From NCBI RefSeq assembly GCF_020400605.1, contig NZ_JAINRD010000008.1, forward strand, positions 62,001 to 126,000: 64,000 nucleotides of DNA, written 5' to 3'. Under the pieces are notes generated by a model. It had not been told where the DNA came from, searched no databases, and was given only the letters and a program-made list of their open reading frames with translations. Both the position numbers and the translations under genes were made by a program. Origin of the DNA: Streptomyces aculeolatus. Lineage in GTDB: Bacteria; Actinomycetota; Actinomycetes; Streptomycetales; Streptomycetaceae. Positions 8,151-16,495 of the stretch are shown here, piece after piece; position 1 is the stretch's first letter, and the number at the start of each line of letters is the position of its first letter.

Positions 8151-9067
8151 GCGCCACGAGTACCAGAACCACGACCGGCAGCGAGGCGGCCGCGCAGCCG
8201 CCCGCCGCGCCCGCACCGCGGCGGCGCAGGGCGCCGCGCCCCGGCCGCATCGTCCTCGTGGCCGTGCTCACGGTGGCCGCGCTGTACTTCCTGCTGCCGG
8301 TCTACTGGCTGGTGGTCGCGGCCACCAAGTCGAACGACAGCCTCTACGGCTCCTTCGGACTGTGGTTCGACGACCCGCGGCTGTGGGACAACCTGAGCCG
8401 CGTCTTCAGCTACGACGGGCACGTCTACCTGCGCTGGACGCTGAACTCCCTGCTGTACGCGGGCGTCGGCGCGGTGCTGGCGACGCTCCTGTCCGCCGCG
8501 GCCGGCTACGCGCTCGCCAAGTACCGCTTCGCGGGCCGGGAGGCGGTGTTCAAGTTCGTCCTCGCCGGCGTGCTGCTGCCCTCGACGGCACTGGCGCTGC
8601 CGCTGTACCTGATGTTCAGCAAGCTGGAGCTGACCAACACCTACTGGGGCGTCCTGATACCCAGCGTCGTCAGCCCGTTCGGCGTCTACCTGTGCCGCAT
8701 CTACGCGGAGGCGGCGGTGCCCGACACGGTGCTGGAGGCGGCGCGCGTGGACGGCGCGGGCGAGGCGCGGATCTTCTTCTCGCTGGTGCTGCGGATCATG
8801 ACCCCCGCGCTGGTGACCGTCTTCCTCTTCCAGTTCGTGCACATCTGGAACAACTACTTCCTGCCGTTGGTAATGCTCTCCGACGACCGGAAGTACCCCA
8901 TCACCCTCGGGCTGGTCACCTGGCAGCAGGCCGCGGACCGGGTGCCCGAACTCACGCAGTACACCATCGGCGGAGCCTTCGTGTCCGTCATCCCCCTGGC
9001 CGTCGCGATGCTCGTCCTCCAGCGCTTCTGGCAGACCGGGCTGACCGAGGGCAGCGTCAAGGAGTAG
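8147..9067 (+). CDS. Carbohydrate ABC transporter permease (MalG-like)
   Basis: Encodes 306 residues. A Pro/Arg-rich N-terminal tail is followed by six membrane segments and the EAA loop (LEAARVDGAGEARIFFSLVL), the MalG/UgpE signature. The GTG start overlaps the previous stop as GTGA and has AAAGGAG ahead. It forms the transmembrane pore with the preceding permease. Confidence 0.9.
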   Translation: MSATSTRTTTGSEAAAQPPAAPAPRRRRAPRPGRIVLVAVLTVAALYFLLPVYWLVVAATKSNDSLYGSFGLWFDDPRLWDNLSRVFSYDGHVYLRWTLNSLLYAGVGAVLATLLSAAAGYALAKYRFAGREAVFKFVLAGVLLPSTALALPLYLMFSKLELTNTYWGVLIPSVVSPFGVYLCRIYAEAAVPDTVLEAARVDGAGEARIFFSLVLRIMTPALVTVFLFQFVHIWNNYFLPLVMLSDDRKYPITLGLVTWQQAADRVPELTQYTIGGAFVSVIPLAVAMLVLQRFWQTGLTEGSVKE

Positions 9068-9070
9068 CAG

Positions 9071-10219
9071 TTGAAGATCACCCGGGTCGAGACCTTCGCC
9101 GTGCCGCCGCGCTGGCTGTTCTGCCGGATCGAGACGGACGACGGCCTCGTGGGCTGGGGCGAGCCCGTCGTGGAGGGCCGTGCGGCGACCGTCCGCGCGG
9201 CCGTCCGCGAACTCGCCGAGCAGTTCCTCCTGGGGGCCGACCCGCTGCGGATCGAGGACCACTGGCAGCTCATGACCAAGGGGTCCTTCTACCGCGGCGG
9301 CCCCGTGCTCTCCTCCGCCGTCGCCGGCCTCGACCAGGCGCTGTGGGACCTCGCGGGCAAGGCGTTCGGCGCGCCCGTGCACCAGTTGCTCGGCGGCCCG
9401 GTGCGCGAGCGCGCCCGCGCGTACTGCTGGGTCGGCGGCGACGAGCCCGGCGAGGTGCACGACCAGGTCACCGCGCAGGTGGAGGCGGGCTTCACGGCGG
9501 TGAAGATGAACGGCTCGGGGCGGATGGACCGGCTCCCGGACGTCGCGGAGCTGCACCGGGTCGCCGCCCGCGCGGAGGCCGCCCGCGACGCGCTCGGCCC
9601 GGAGCGGGACTTCGCCGTCGACTTCCACGGGCGCTTCTCGGCGGCCGGCGCGATCCGGGCGATCGGGGTGCTGGAGCCGTACGGGCCGATGTTCGTGGAG
9701 GAGCCGGTGCTTCCCGAGCACACGCATCTGCTGGAGCGGGTCACCGGCTCGACGACGCTGCCGGTGGCGACCGGCGAGCGGCTGTTCTCGCGCGGCGAGA
9801 TGCTGCCGGCGCTGCGGGCGGGCGTCGCGGTGCTGCAGCCGGACCTCTCGCACGCCGGCGGGATCTCGGAGTGCCGGCGGATCGCCTCGCTGGCCGAGAC
9901 GTTCGACGTGCCGGTCGCGCCGCACTGCCCGCTGGGGCCGCTGGCGCTGGCCGCGAGCCTGCAACTCGCGTTCTGCACGCCGAACTTCCTCATCCAGGAG
10001 CAGTCGATCGGCATCCACTACAACACCGGCGCCGAACTCCTCGACTACGTCGCGGACCCGGAGGTCTTCCGCTTCCACGCCGGGCACCTGCTGCGGCCGA
10101 CCGGCCCCGGGCTGGGCGTGGAGATCGACGAGCGGGCGGTACGGGAGGCGGACGGCACGGCGGCCGACTGGCACAACCCGGTGTGGCGGCACCCGGACGG
10201 ATCGTACGCGGAGTGGTGA
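9071..10219 (+). CDS. dgoD: D-galactonate dehydratase
   Basis: Encodes 382 residues. It closely follows E. coli DgoD as I remember it from the start (KITRVETFAVPPRWLFCRIE) to the end (NPVWRHPDGSYAEW). As an enolase-superfamily enzyme it dehydrates D-galactonate to 2-keto-3-deoxy-galactonate. Metal ligands fit D184 (in DFHGR, with base H186), E210 (VEEPV) and E236 (TGERLF); H285 lies in PHCPLGP. The TTG start at 9071 has AAGGAG seven bases ahead and is three bases after the permease stop. Kinase and aldolase genes for the next steps are absent here. Confidence 0.93.
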   Translation: MKITRVETFAVPPRWLFCRIETDDGLVGWGEPVVEGRAATVRAAVRELAEQFLLGADPLRIEDHWQLMTKGSFYRGGPVLSSAVAGLDQALWDLAGKAFGAPVHQLLGGPVRERARAYCWVGGDEPGEVHDQVTAQVEAGFTAVKMNGSGRMDRLPDVAELHRVAARAEAARDALGPERDFAVDFHGRFSAAGAIRAIGVLEPYGPMFVEEPVLPEHTHLLERVTGSTTLPVATGERLFSRGEMLPALRAGVAVLQPDLSHAGGISECRRIASLAETFDVPVAPHCPLGPLALAASLQLAFCTPNFLIQEQSIGIHYNTGAELLDYVADPEVFRFHAGHLLRPTGPGLGVEIDERAVREADGTAADWHNPVWRHPDGSYAEW

Positions 10220-10263
10220 CGGGCCGGGGGCGGGACCAGGACGCGACGGGGCAAAGACGCCGT

Positions 10264-10289
10264 GCGGGCCGTGACGCGCCGCGGCCCGC
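10264..10289. terminator. Hairpin after dgoD
   Basis: GCGGGCC (10264-10270) pairs with GGCCCGC (10283-10289) across a 12-base GC-rich loop, between the convergent ends of dgoD and the MFS gene. Confidence 0.4.
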
Positions 10290-10316
10290 GGCGGGCTGCC
10301 GGGCGGAGGCGGCGGC

Positions 10317-11603
10317 TCAGCGGCGGGTCGCCGCCACCGCGCCCGCCGTCACCAGCACCGCGACGGCGATGCCGAACGCCGTGGTGCCCGCCGTCAGCCC
10401 CACCGCGTCGCTGAGGTACCCGGCGGCGACCGGCAGCACCCCGGCCATCAGGTAACCGCCGCCGGTGAGCGCCGCGTTGGCCTCGGCGAGCCGGGTGGCG
10501 GATATGCGGGAGCTGAGGGTGCTGAGCCCGGCGAGCTGCGCGCTGCCCTGGCCGAGCCCGGCGAGCACGGCCGCGGCGAGCAGCAGCGGCACGGAGGTCA
10601 CGGCGGTGGCCACCACCAGCGCCGCCATGCCCGCGGTCGTCAGTGCGGCGCCGAGCGCGAAGAGGACGCGTACCCGCAGGGTCCGCACCGCGAACTGCAC
10701 GCCGGTCGCCGCCGCGAAGAGCAGGAAGATCATGCCCCCGGCGAGCGCGCGGTTGTCGCTGTCCAGCAGGTCGGCCAGCAGGGAGGGGCCGAGGGAGAGC
10801 ACGAAGCCGGTGGCGGTCATGCCCGGGGCCAGGACGGCGAGGCTGAGCAGCAGTGTGCGGCGGTGCGGGCGGGGGACGGAGGGGATGCGCACGAGCCGGC
10901 GTGCACGCCGGGACGCCGGCTCCGCGGCGCCCCCGCCGCCCGGCTCCGCGTCCGCCGCCCCGCCCGGGTGCTCCCCCGGCCGGGCCAGCGGCATCCGCAC
11001 CACCACCGCCAGCGCGACCAGCAGCAGCCCCGCCTGCACGACGAAGACCAGCCTCGTGGGATGCGGCAGCGCCTCCGACAGCACCCCGGCGAGCATCGGC
11101 CCCAGCGCCGCCCCGCCGACCATCGACGCGGACGCGACCAGCCCGCCGAACTGCTTCTGCCCCGGCGGCGCGAGGTCGGCCACCGCCGCCATCCCCGCCG
11201 CCAGCACCGCGCCCACCGCGAACCCGCTGAGCAGCCGCGCCACCCCCAGCACGGCGACCGACTCGGCGGTGGCGAAGAGCACGGCGGCGGTGAGCGACAG
11301 CGCCAGCCCCGGCAGCAGCACCGGCTTGCGGCCGTACCGGTCGGCGAGGGTGCCGGCGAACGTCAGGGTGACGAGCAGGCCGCCGATGTAGGCGGCGTAG
11401 ATCAGCGTGACCGTGGCGGCGGAGAAGCCGAACCTGCCCTGCCACAGCACGTACAGCGGCGCGGGCTCGTTGGACAGGGCGAGCGCGGCGACGACAGGCC
11501 AGGCGGCGAGCCACATCCAGCGCCGCGAGCCGCCCGGCGGCCGGCCGGCCGCGGGTGCGGGGACGCCGAGGGCGGGGTCCGTGCGGCGGGCGTCGGCCGT
11601 CAT
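10317..11603 (-). CDS. MFS transporter
   Basis: Encodes 428 residues from the ATG at 11603, which has GAGGAG five bases ahead; longer in-frame starts run through the promoter region and are unlikely. About twelve membrane segments are visible. The cytoplasmic loop GTLADRYGRKPVL between helices 2 and 3 is the major facilitator signature, and a charged central loop (about residues 190-230) joins the two halves. It is probably a drug or metabolite exporter by general resemblance; the substrate is unknown. It is convergent with dgoD and divergent from the acyltransferase gene. Confidence 0.85.
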   Translation of the reverse strand: MTADARRTDPALGVPAPAAGRPPGGSRRWMWLAAWPVVAALALSNEPAPLYVLWQGRFGFSAATVTLIYAAYIGGLLVTLTFAGTLADRYGRKPVLLPGLALSLTAAVLFATAESVAVLGVARLLSGFAVGAVLAAGMAAVADLAPPGQKQFGGLVASASMVGGAALGPMLAGVLSEALPHPTRLVFVVQAGLLLVALAVVVRMPLARPGEHPGGAADAEPGGGGAAEPASRRARRLVRIPSVPRPHRRTLLLSLAVLAPGMTATGFVLSLGPSLLADLLDSDNRALAGGMIFLLFAAATGVQFAVRTLRVRVLFALGAALTTAGMAALVVATAVTSVPLLLAAAVLAGLGQGSAQLAGLSTLSSRISATRLAEANAALTGGGYLMAGVLPVAAGYLSDAVGLTAGTTAFGIAVAVLVTAGAVAATRR

Positions 11604-11620
11604 GCGCGCTCCTCGGCAGG

Positions 11621-11659
11621 GTCGGCCGACACTGTACGAGATCGTCCGCGCGGGCTGAA
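11621..11659 (-). promoter_or_regulatory. MFS promoter with adjoining palindrome
   Basis: On the minus strand TTCAGC (11659-11654) and TACAGT (11636-11631) are 17 bases apart. GTCGGCCGAC, a perfect 10-base palindrome, occupies 11621-11630 right after the -10 box, a position suited to a repressor. No regulator can be named. Confidence 0.4.
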
Positions 11660-11772
11660 GTGCGGGTGGGCGCCGGGGAGTCGGGGGCGCGGGCCGGAGG
11701 AGCCCGGGAGTGCGCGGCGCCGGGGCCGCGTCAGTTTCCCCAGTATTCCCATCGGCATGATAGGGAAGAGCG

Positions 11773-12957
11773 GTGACCGGCAAAGACAGGGACAGCCCCG
11801 GCACGTCCCGGGACCCGTACTTCGACAACGCCAAGTTCCTGGCGGTGGTGCTCGTCGCGTGCGGGCACGCCTGGGAGCCGCTGGTGGACGGCAGCCGGGC
11901 GGTCGCCGCGGCGTACGAGACCGTCTACGCCTTCCACATGCCCGCGTTCGTGCTGATCTCCGGCTACTTCTCCCGCGGCCAGGACGGCTCGCCGCGGCGG
12001 GCCCGGGGGCTGATCACCGGCCTGCTGGTGCCGTACCTGGTCTTCGAGACGGCGTACACGCTCTTCGGCCGCGCGGCCGGCGGCAACCAGAGCCCCCTCA
12101 GCCCGCTCGACCCCTGGGGCGTGACCTGGTTCCTGCTCGCGCTGTTCGTCTGGCGGCTGACCGTGCCCATGTGGACGGCGCTGCGCCGGCCGCTGCCGGT
12201 CGCCCTGGCCGTCGCGGCGCTCGCCACCGCCACCCCCGACATCGGCAACGACCTGGAGCTGCAACGCGTCCTGCAGCTCCTGCCGTTCTTCGTCCTCGGG
12301 CTGACGTGCGACCCGGCCCGGCTGCGGCTGCTGCGGCGGCGCGAGGCGCGGCTCCTGGCCGCCCCGGTGCTCCTCGCCGCGCCGGTGGCCGCGTACCTCC
12401 TCGGCCCGCACACCGACCGGCGCTGGCTCTACCGCAGCACCGCCGCCCAGGAGATCGGCCACTCCGGCGGCTTCGGCCTGCTCGCCGCGCCCGTGCTGTT
12501 CTGCTGCTCGCTGCTGCTGGTCGCGGCGTTCCTCGCCTGGGTGCCGGAGCGGCGCCTGTGGTGGACCGTGCTGGGCGCGGGCACGCTCTACGGCTACCTG
12601 CTGCACGCCTTCGTCACCCAAGGGGCCCGCTACGGCGGCTGGTACGAGCCCGCCTGGCTGGCCACGCCCGCCGGGCCGCCCGCCGTCACCCTGGCCGCCG
12701 CCGCGGGCATGGCCCTGTTGTGCACGCCGCCCGTGCGCCGGGCGCTGCGCTGGGCGGTCGAGCCGCGGCTCGCGCCGCTCTTCCGCCCGGCGGGCATGGT
12801 GCCGTCTCGCGCCCCCCGTTCGGTTGAATCCCGCGATCCCGCTCCGGCCTCCGCCCCCGCGCCCCTTACCGTCGTCGGTTGTACGACCGCCGGTCGTACG
12901 CCGCCAGCCGGTCACCGACCTCCGGGGGACCACGATGAGGAACCGCAGCGCCGGTGA
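11773..12957 (+). CDS. Acyltransferase family 3 membrane protein
   Basis: Encodes up to 394 residues. Around ten membrane segments are seen, with the family motif YFDNAKFLAVVLVACGHAWEPL, whose His is the proposed catalytic residue, and FHMPAFVLISGYF. Such enzymes move acetyl or other acyl groups onto cell-surface or secreted sugars and small molecules. GTG at 11773 has AGGGAAG ahead. The last 50 or so codons, from about 12800, lack the strong third-position G/C preference and overlap the next gene by 23 bases. They are probably read-through of a former intergenic stretch. Confidence 0.75.
   Translation: MTGKDRDSPGTSRDPYFDNAKFLAVVLVACGHAWEPLVDGSRAVAAAYETVYAFHMPAFVLISGYFSRGQDGSPRRARGLITGLLVPYLVFETAYTLFGRAAGGNQSPLSPLDPWGVTWFLLALFVWRLTVPMWTALRRPLPVALAVAALATATPDIGNDLELQRVLQLLPFFVLGLTCDPARLRLLRRREARLLAAPVLLAAPVAAYLLGPHTDRRWLYRSTAAQEIGHSGGFGLLAAPVLFCCSLLLVAAFLAWVPERRLWWTVLGAGTLYGYLLHAFVTQGARYGGWYEPAWLATPAGPPAVTLAAAAGMALLCTPPVRRALRWAVEPRLAPLFRPAGMVPSRAPRSVESRDPAPASAPAPLTVVGCTTAGRTPPAGHRPPGDHDEEPQRR
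12881..12899. promoter_or_regulatory. Perfect inverted repeat ahead of the ATPase-LuxR gene
   Basis: GTACGACC (12881-12888) and GGTCGTAC (12892-12899) are separated by GCC. It ends 36 bases before the regulator start and looks like an operator, perhaps for autoregulation. It lies inside the atypical tail of the acyltransferase frame. Confidence 0.45.
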
Positions 12958-15247
12958 GCTGCCCGCCGAAGCCACCAGCTTCGTCGGCCGCCGGCAGGAG
13001 CTCGCGCTGCTCGACGCATGTCTGCGGCAGGCCCGGATGGTGACGCTCACCGGGCCCGGCGGAGTCGGCAAGACCCGCACCGCCGTGCGCGGCGCGCACC
13101 GGCTGCGCGCCCGCTTCCCCGACGGGGTCACCCTCGTGCCGCTGTCCGCCCTCGCGGACCCGCGCCTGCTGCCCAACACCGTCGCCGCCGCGCTCGACCT
13201 GCCGGAGCAGACCGCGCTGCCGGCGCAGGACGCGCTCGCCGCGTACCTCAAGGACAAGTCGGCGCTGCTCATCCTGGACACCTGCGAGCACCTGGTCGAC
13301 GCCTGCGCCGTGCTCGCCGAGGACCTGCTGCGGGCCGCGCCGCAGCTGCACGTCGTCGCCACCAGCCGGCAGCCCCTGGACGTCGCCGGCGAGCACATCC
13401 TGCCGATCCCGCCGCTGGCCGTCGCGGACTCCGGCCCCTCGGACGACGCGCTGCAGCTGTTCACCGACCGGGCCGCGGCAGCCGTGCCCGGCTTCGCCGT
13501 CGACGACGACAACCGCGCCGACGTCCTCGCACTCTGCCGCCGCCTCGACGGCATCCCGCTGGCCATCGAGCTGGCGGTCAGCCGGCTGCGGGTGCTCTCC
13601 CCCGAGGAGATGCTGAACCGGCTCGACCACCGCTTCCAGTTGCTCACCGGGGGCCGGCGGACCGCGGTGCCGCGGCACCAGACGCTGCGTACGACCATCG
13701 GCTGGAGCTACGAGCTGTCCACCGAGTCCGAGCGGCTGCTGTGGTCCCGGCTCGCCGTGTGCGCCGGGGAGTTCAGCCTCGACGTCGCCGAGGCGGTCGG
13801 TGCGGAAGGGGCGCTGCCCGTCGAGGGCGTCCTCGACGCGTTGATCGGGCTGGTGGAGAAGTCGGTGGTGCTGCGGGTGGAGTCCGAGGACGGCACCCGC
13901 TACCGGATGCTCGACACCATCCGGGAGTTCGGCCTGGAACAGCTCGGCCCCGGCCCGGAGGCCGAGCAGACCCGGCGCCGGCACCGCGACCACTTCCTGC
14001 GCCGGGCCCGGCTGTTCGACGCCGAGTGGACCGGCGACCGGCAGGCGCTGCTGCTGCGGCAGATGGTGCGCGACCAGGCCGACGTACGGGTCGCGCTGGA
14101 GTTCTGCGTCGCCGACCCGGACGACGGCTCCGCGGGCCTGAAGATGGCCACGATGCTCTGGGGCTACTGGCACTGCACCGGGCTGCTCACCGAGGGGCGC
14201 TACTGGCTGCGCCGCGCCCTCGACCGCTGCCCGGAGGACCGCGCGGAGCGCGTCAGGGCGCTCTGGCTGACCTGCTGGTTCATGGACATGCAGGGCGAGC
14301 GCGGCGACACCTTCGCGCTGCTGGACGAGGCCGAGGCCGTGGCGCTGCGCATCGACGACCGCAGGGGTCTCGCCTGGACGCGCACCTTCCGCCACCACTC
14401 CCGCTACTTCCGCGGCCGCGCCGAAGGCGTCGCCGAGGGCTTCGAGGCGGCCCGGCGGGAGATGGCCGAGCAGGGCGACGAGACCGGGCTGCTGATGAGC
14501 GGCTTCATCGCGGGCTTCTTCCACGTCCTCAACGGCGGTACGGGCGAGGGCATCGCGCTCAGCGAGGACTCGCTCCGGCGCAACGCGGACACCCCCGCAG
14601 AACTGTGGTCGCGGGGCTGGGCGCTGTGGGTGAAGAGCATCGGCCTGTGGCTCAAGGGCGAGCACCTGGAGAGCATCGACTGCGCCCGGCAGGGCATCCG
14701 CGCCAAGGCGGTGCTGCACGACCTGATGGGCGTCGCGCACTTCCTGGAGGGCTTCGCCTGGCGCGCGGCGGAGCTGCGGCACTTCGAGCGGGTGGCCGCG
14801 CTGCAGGGCGCGGCGGACGCGCTGTGGCGGCGGGCGGTCAAGGAGGCCAGGTTCGGCATCTCCGTCCTGCACGACCTGCACGGCGGCGCGGCGGACGCTG
14901 CGCGCGAGGCACTGGGCAACGACGGCTACGACACCGCGTTCCGCGAGGGCGGCCGGCTGCCCACCGACGCCGCCGTGGCCCTGGCGCTCGCCGACGAGGC
15001 GGCCCCGGCCGCCCCCGCGGTCCCGGCGCAGCCGCCGGGCCCGGGCGACGGACTCACGCCGCGGCAGCGGCAGGTGGCGGCGCTGGTGGCCAGGGGGCTG
15101 ACGAACCGGGAGATCGCCGAGAAGCTGGTGATCTCCAAGCGCACGGTGGACGCGCACGTGGAGCACATCCTCGCGAAGTTCGGCTTCACCTCGCGCTCCC
15201 AGATCCCGGCCGTCCTCTCCGGCCCCCTGGAGGCGCGCGCGGACTGA
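12935..15247 (+). CDS. Large ATPase-LuxR transcriptional regulator
   Basis: Encodes 770 residues. The N-terminus holds an NB-ARC-like STAND ATPase with Walker A GPGGVGKT (K46), Walker B LLILDTCEHL and the downstream GIPLAIELAVSRL motif. Helical repeats fill the middle (about 350-690). A C-terminal LuxR helix-turn-helix reads LTPRQRQVAALVARGLTNRE. The design is that of predicted regulators coupling ATP-dependent ligand sensing to transcription. The ATG at 12935 follows GGGGGA. It overlaps the acyltransferase frame, making that gene a candidate partner. Its target is unknown. Confidence 0.88.
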   Translation: MRNRSAGELPAEATSFVGRRQELALLDACLRQARMVTLTGPGGVGKTRTAVRGAHRLRARFPDGVTLVPLSALADPRLLPNTVAAALDLPEQTALPAQDALAAYLKDKSALLILDTCEHLVDACAVLAEDLLRAAPQLHVVATSRQPLDVAGEHILPIPPLAVADSGPSDDALQLFTDRAAAAVPGFAVDDDNRADVLALCRRLDGIPLAIELAVSRLRVLSPEEMLNRLDHRFQLLTGGRRTAVPRHQTLRTTIGWSYELSTESERLLWSRLAVCAGEFSLDVAEAVGAEGALPVEGVLDALIGLVEKSVVLRVESEDGTRYRMLDTIREFGLEQLGPGPEAEQTRRRHRDHFLRRARLFDAEWTGDRQALLLRQMVRDQADVRVALEFCVADPDDGSAGLKMATMLWGYWHCTGLLTEGRYWLRRALDRCPEDRAERVRALWLTCWFMDMQGERGDTFALLDEAEAVALRIDDRRGLAWTRTFRHHSRYFRGRAEGVAEGFEAARREMAEQGDETGLLMSGFIAGFFHVLNGGTGEGIALSEDSLRRNADTPAELWSRGWALWVKSIGLWLKGEHLESIDCARQGIRAKAVLHDLMGVAHFLEGFAWRAAELRHFERVAALQGAADALWRRAVKEARFGISVLHDLHGGAADAAREALGNDGYDTAFREGGRLPTDAAVALALADEAAPAAPAVPAQPPGPGDGLTPRQRQVAALVARGLTNREIAEKLVISKRTVDAHVEHILAKFGFTSRSQIPAVLSGPLEARAD

Positions 15248-15262
15248 GGCGCGCGCCCGGGT

Positions 15263-15322
15263 CCGTACGGGACGGTCCGCGCCGGCGGGCAGGCCGTACG
15301 GAACGGCCCGGCGGCCGTACGG
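15263..15322. terminator. Triple CCGTACGG hairpin region
   Basis: The self-complementary octamer CCGTACGG occurs at 15263-15270, 15294-15301 and 15315-15322. Any two copies can pair, most simply the last two around a 13-base loop. It separates convergent genes and probably ends transcription in both directions. Confidence 0.5.
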
Positions 15323-15338
15323 AGTGCGCCCCGCGGTG

Positions 15339-16355
15339 CTACAGGTCGTCCGGGTCGGCGCGGTCCAGGGCGGGGCGGCGGCCCGGCGCCACCTCGTCCA
15401 GCAGGTAGTCAGCGGCGACGGTGTCCGTGACCAGGCTGGTGACCAGGCCGGAGCGCAGCACCGCCACGATGGCCTCGCGCTTGCGCGCGCCCCCGGCGAT
15501 GGCGACCACCTCGGGGATCCGGCGCAGCCGGTCCGCCTCGACGGTGATGCACCGCTCCCCCAGGTCGCGCCCGATGCGGCGGCCCTCGGCGTCGAAGAGG
15601 TGCGCGGACATCTCGGCGGCGGCGCCCAGCGAGGCGTAGTGCGCGCGCTCGTCCTCGGAGAGCATGTCGTGCATGGCGGAGATGCCCTCCTCCCAGGAGC
15701 CGATGGAGACGGCGGCGACGGTCACCTTGTCGAAGTACTCGAAGGCGCGGGCCACCCCGGTCTGGCTGCGCAGCGCGGTGGCGGTGGCCGCGTCGGGCAG
15801 CAGCATCGGCGCGTAGATGGGGTGGGCCTCGCCGCCGGCGACCTCCGCGGCGCGGCGTACCGCCTCCACGGAGCCGCGCTCGGCGGTGCCCGCGTCGTAC
15901 ACGCCGGTGAGCTGGACGACGGTGCACGGGGGCAGCCGGTGCAGCGCCTGCGCCATGTTGATCGTGGACCGGCCCCAGGCCAGGCCCAGCACGTCGCCCT
16001 CGGTGACCAGCTCGGCGAGCAGGTCGGCGGCCACGCTGCCGAGGTTCTCCGGGTCGCGGGTGTCGGGCACGGCGTCGGCCGGCGCCTCGACGACGACGGC
16101 GTGCCGCAGCCCGAAGCGCGCGCGCAGGGCGTCGGAGCGCTCGGCGTCCAGCTCGGCGGGGACGCGGATCTCGATCCGTACGAGGTCGCGTTCGAGCGCG
16201 GTCTCCAGCACCCGGGCCACCTTGAACCGGCTCACGCCGAACTCGTCGGCGATCTGGATCTTGGACTTGCCCTCGAGGTAGAAGCGGCGGGCCATCGCCG
16301 CCGCCTGCACCAGCTCCGCGGGTCCCATCCGCGCAGCCGTCCGGCCCGTCGACAC
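15339..16355 (-). CDS. SorC-family sugar-binding transcriptional regulator
   Basis: Encodes 338 residues. GTG at 16355 has AAAGGAG five bases ahead, a clear choice over upstream frames. The N-terminal helix-turn-helix is SKIQIADEFGVSRFKVARVL. The rest is the SorC effector domain, related to sugar-phosphate isomerases, with LGLAWGRSTINMAQALH and VVAIAGGARKREAI, where a phosphorylated sugar usually binds. It lies 140 bases downstream of rpe on the same strand, so a pentose-phosphate-type signal is plausible. No operator was identified. Confidence 0.85.
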   Translation of the reverse strand: MSTGRTAARMGPAELVQAAAMARRFYLEGKSKIQIADEFGVSRFKVARVLETALERDLVRIEIRVPAELDAERSDALRARFGLRHAVVVEAPADAVPDTRDPENLGSVAADLLAELVTEGDVLGLAWGRSTINMAQALHRLPPCTVVQLTGVYDAGTAERGSVEAVRRAAEVAGGEAHPIYAPMLLPDAATATALRSQTGVARAFEYFDKVTVAAVSIGSWEEGISAMHDMLSEDERAHYASLGAAAEMSAHLFDAEGRRIGRDLGERCITVEADRLRRIPEVVAIAGGARKREAIVAVLRSGLVTSLVTDTVAADYLLDEVAPGRRPALDRADPDDL

Positions 16356-16495
16356 GAGATCTCCTTTGCTCTCCCCAGCGGCGCTGCTCGAAGGCGCTGC
16401 TCCGTCTTCAATACTTTCACGATCCGCGCCCGGAGGCGCCGGCTCCGGGCAGGCCTGGGCCGCGGGCGCGGGCCGGAGCCGGTGGTACGCGGACG

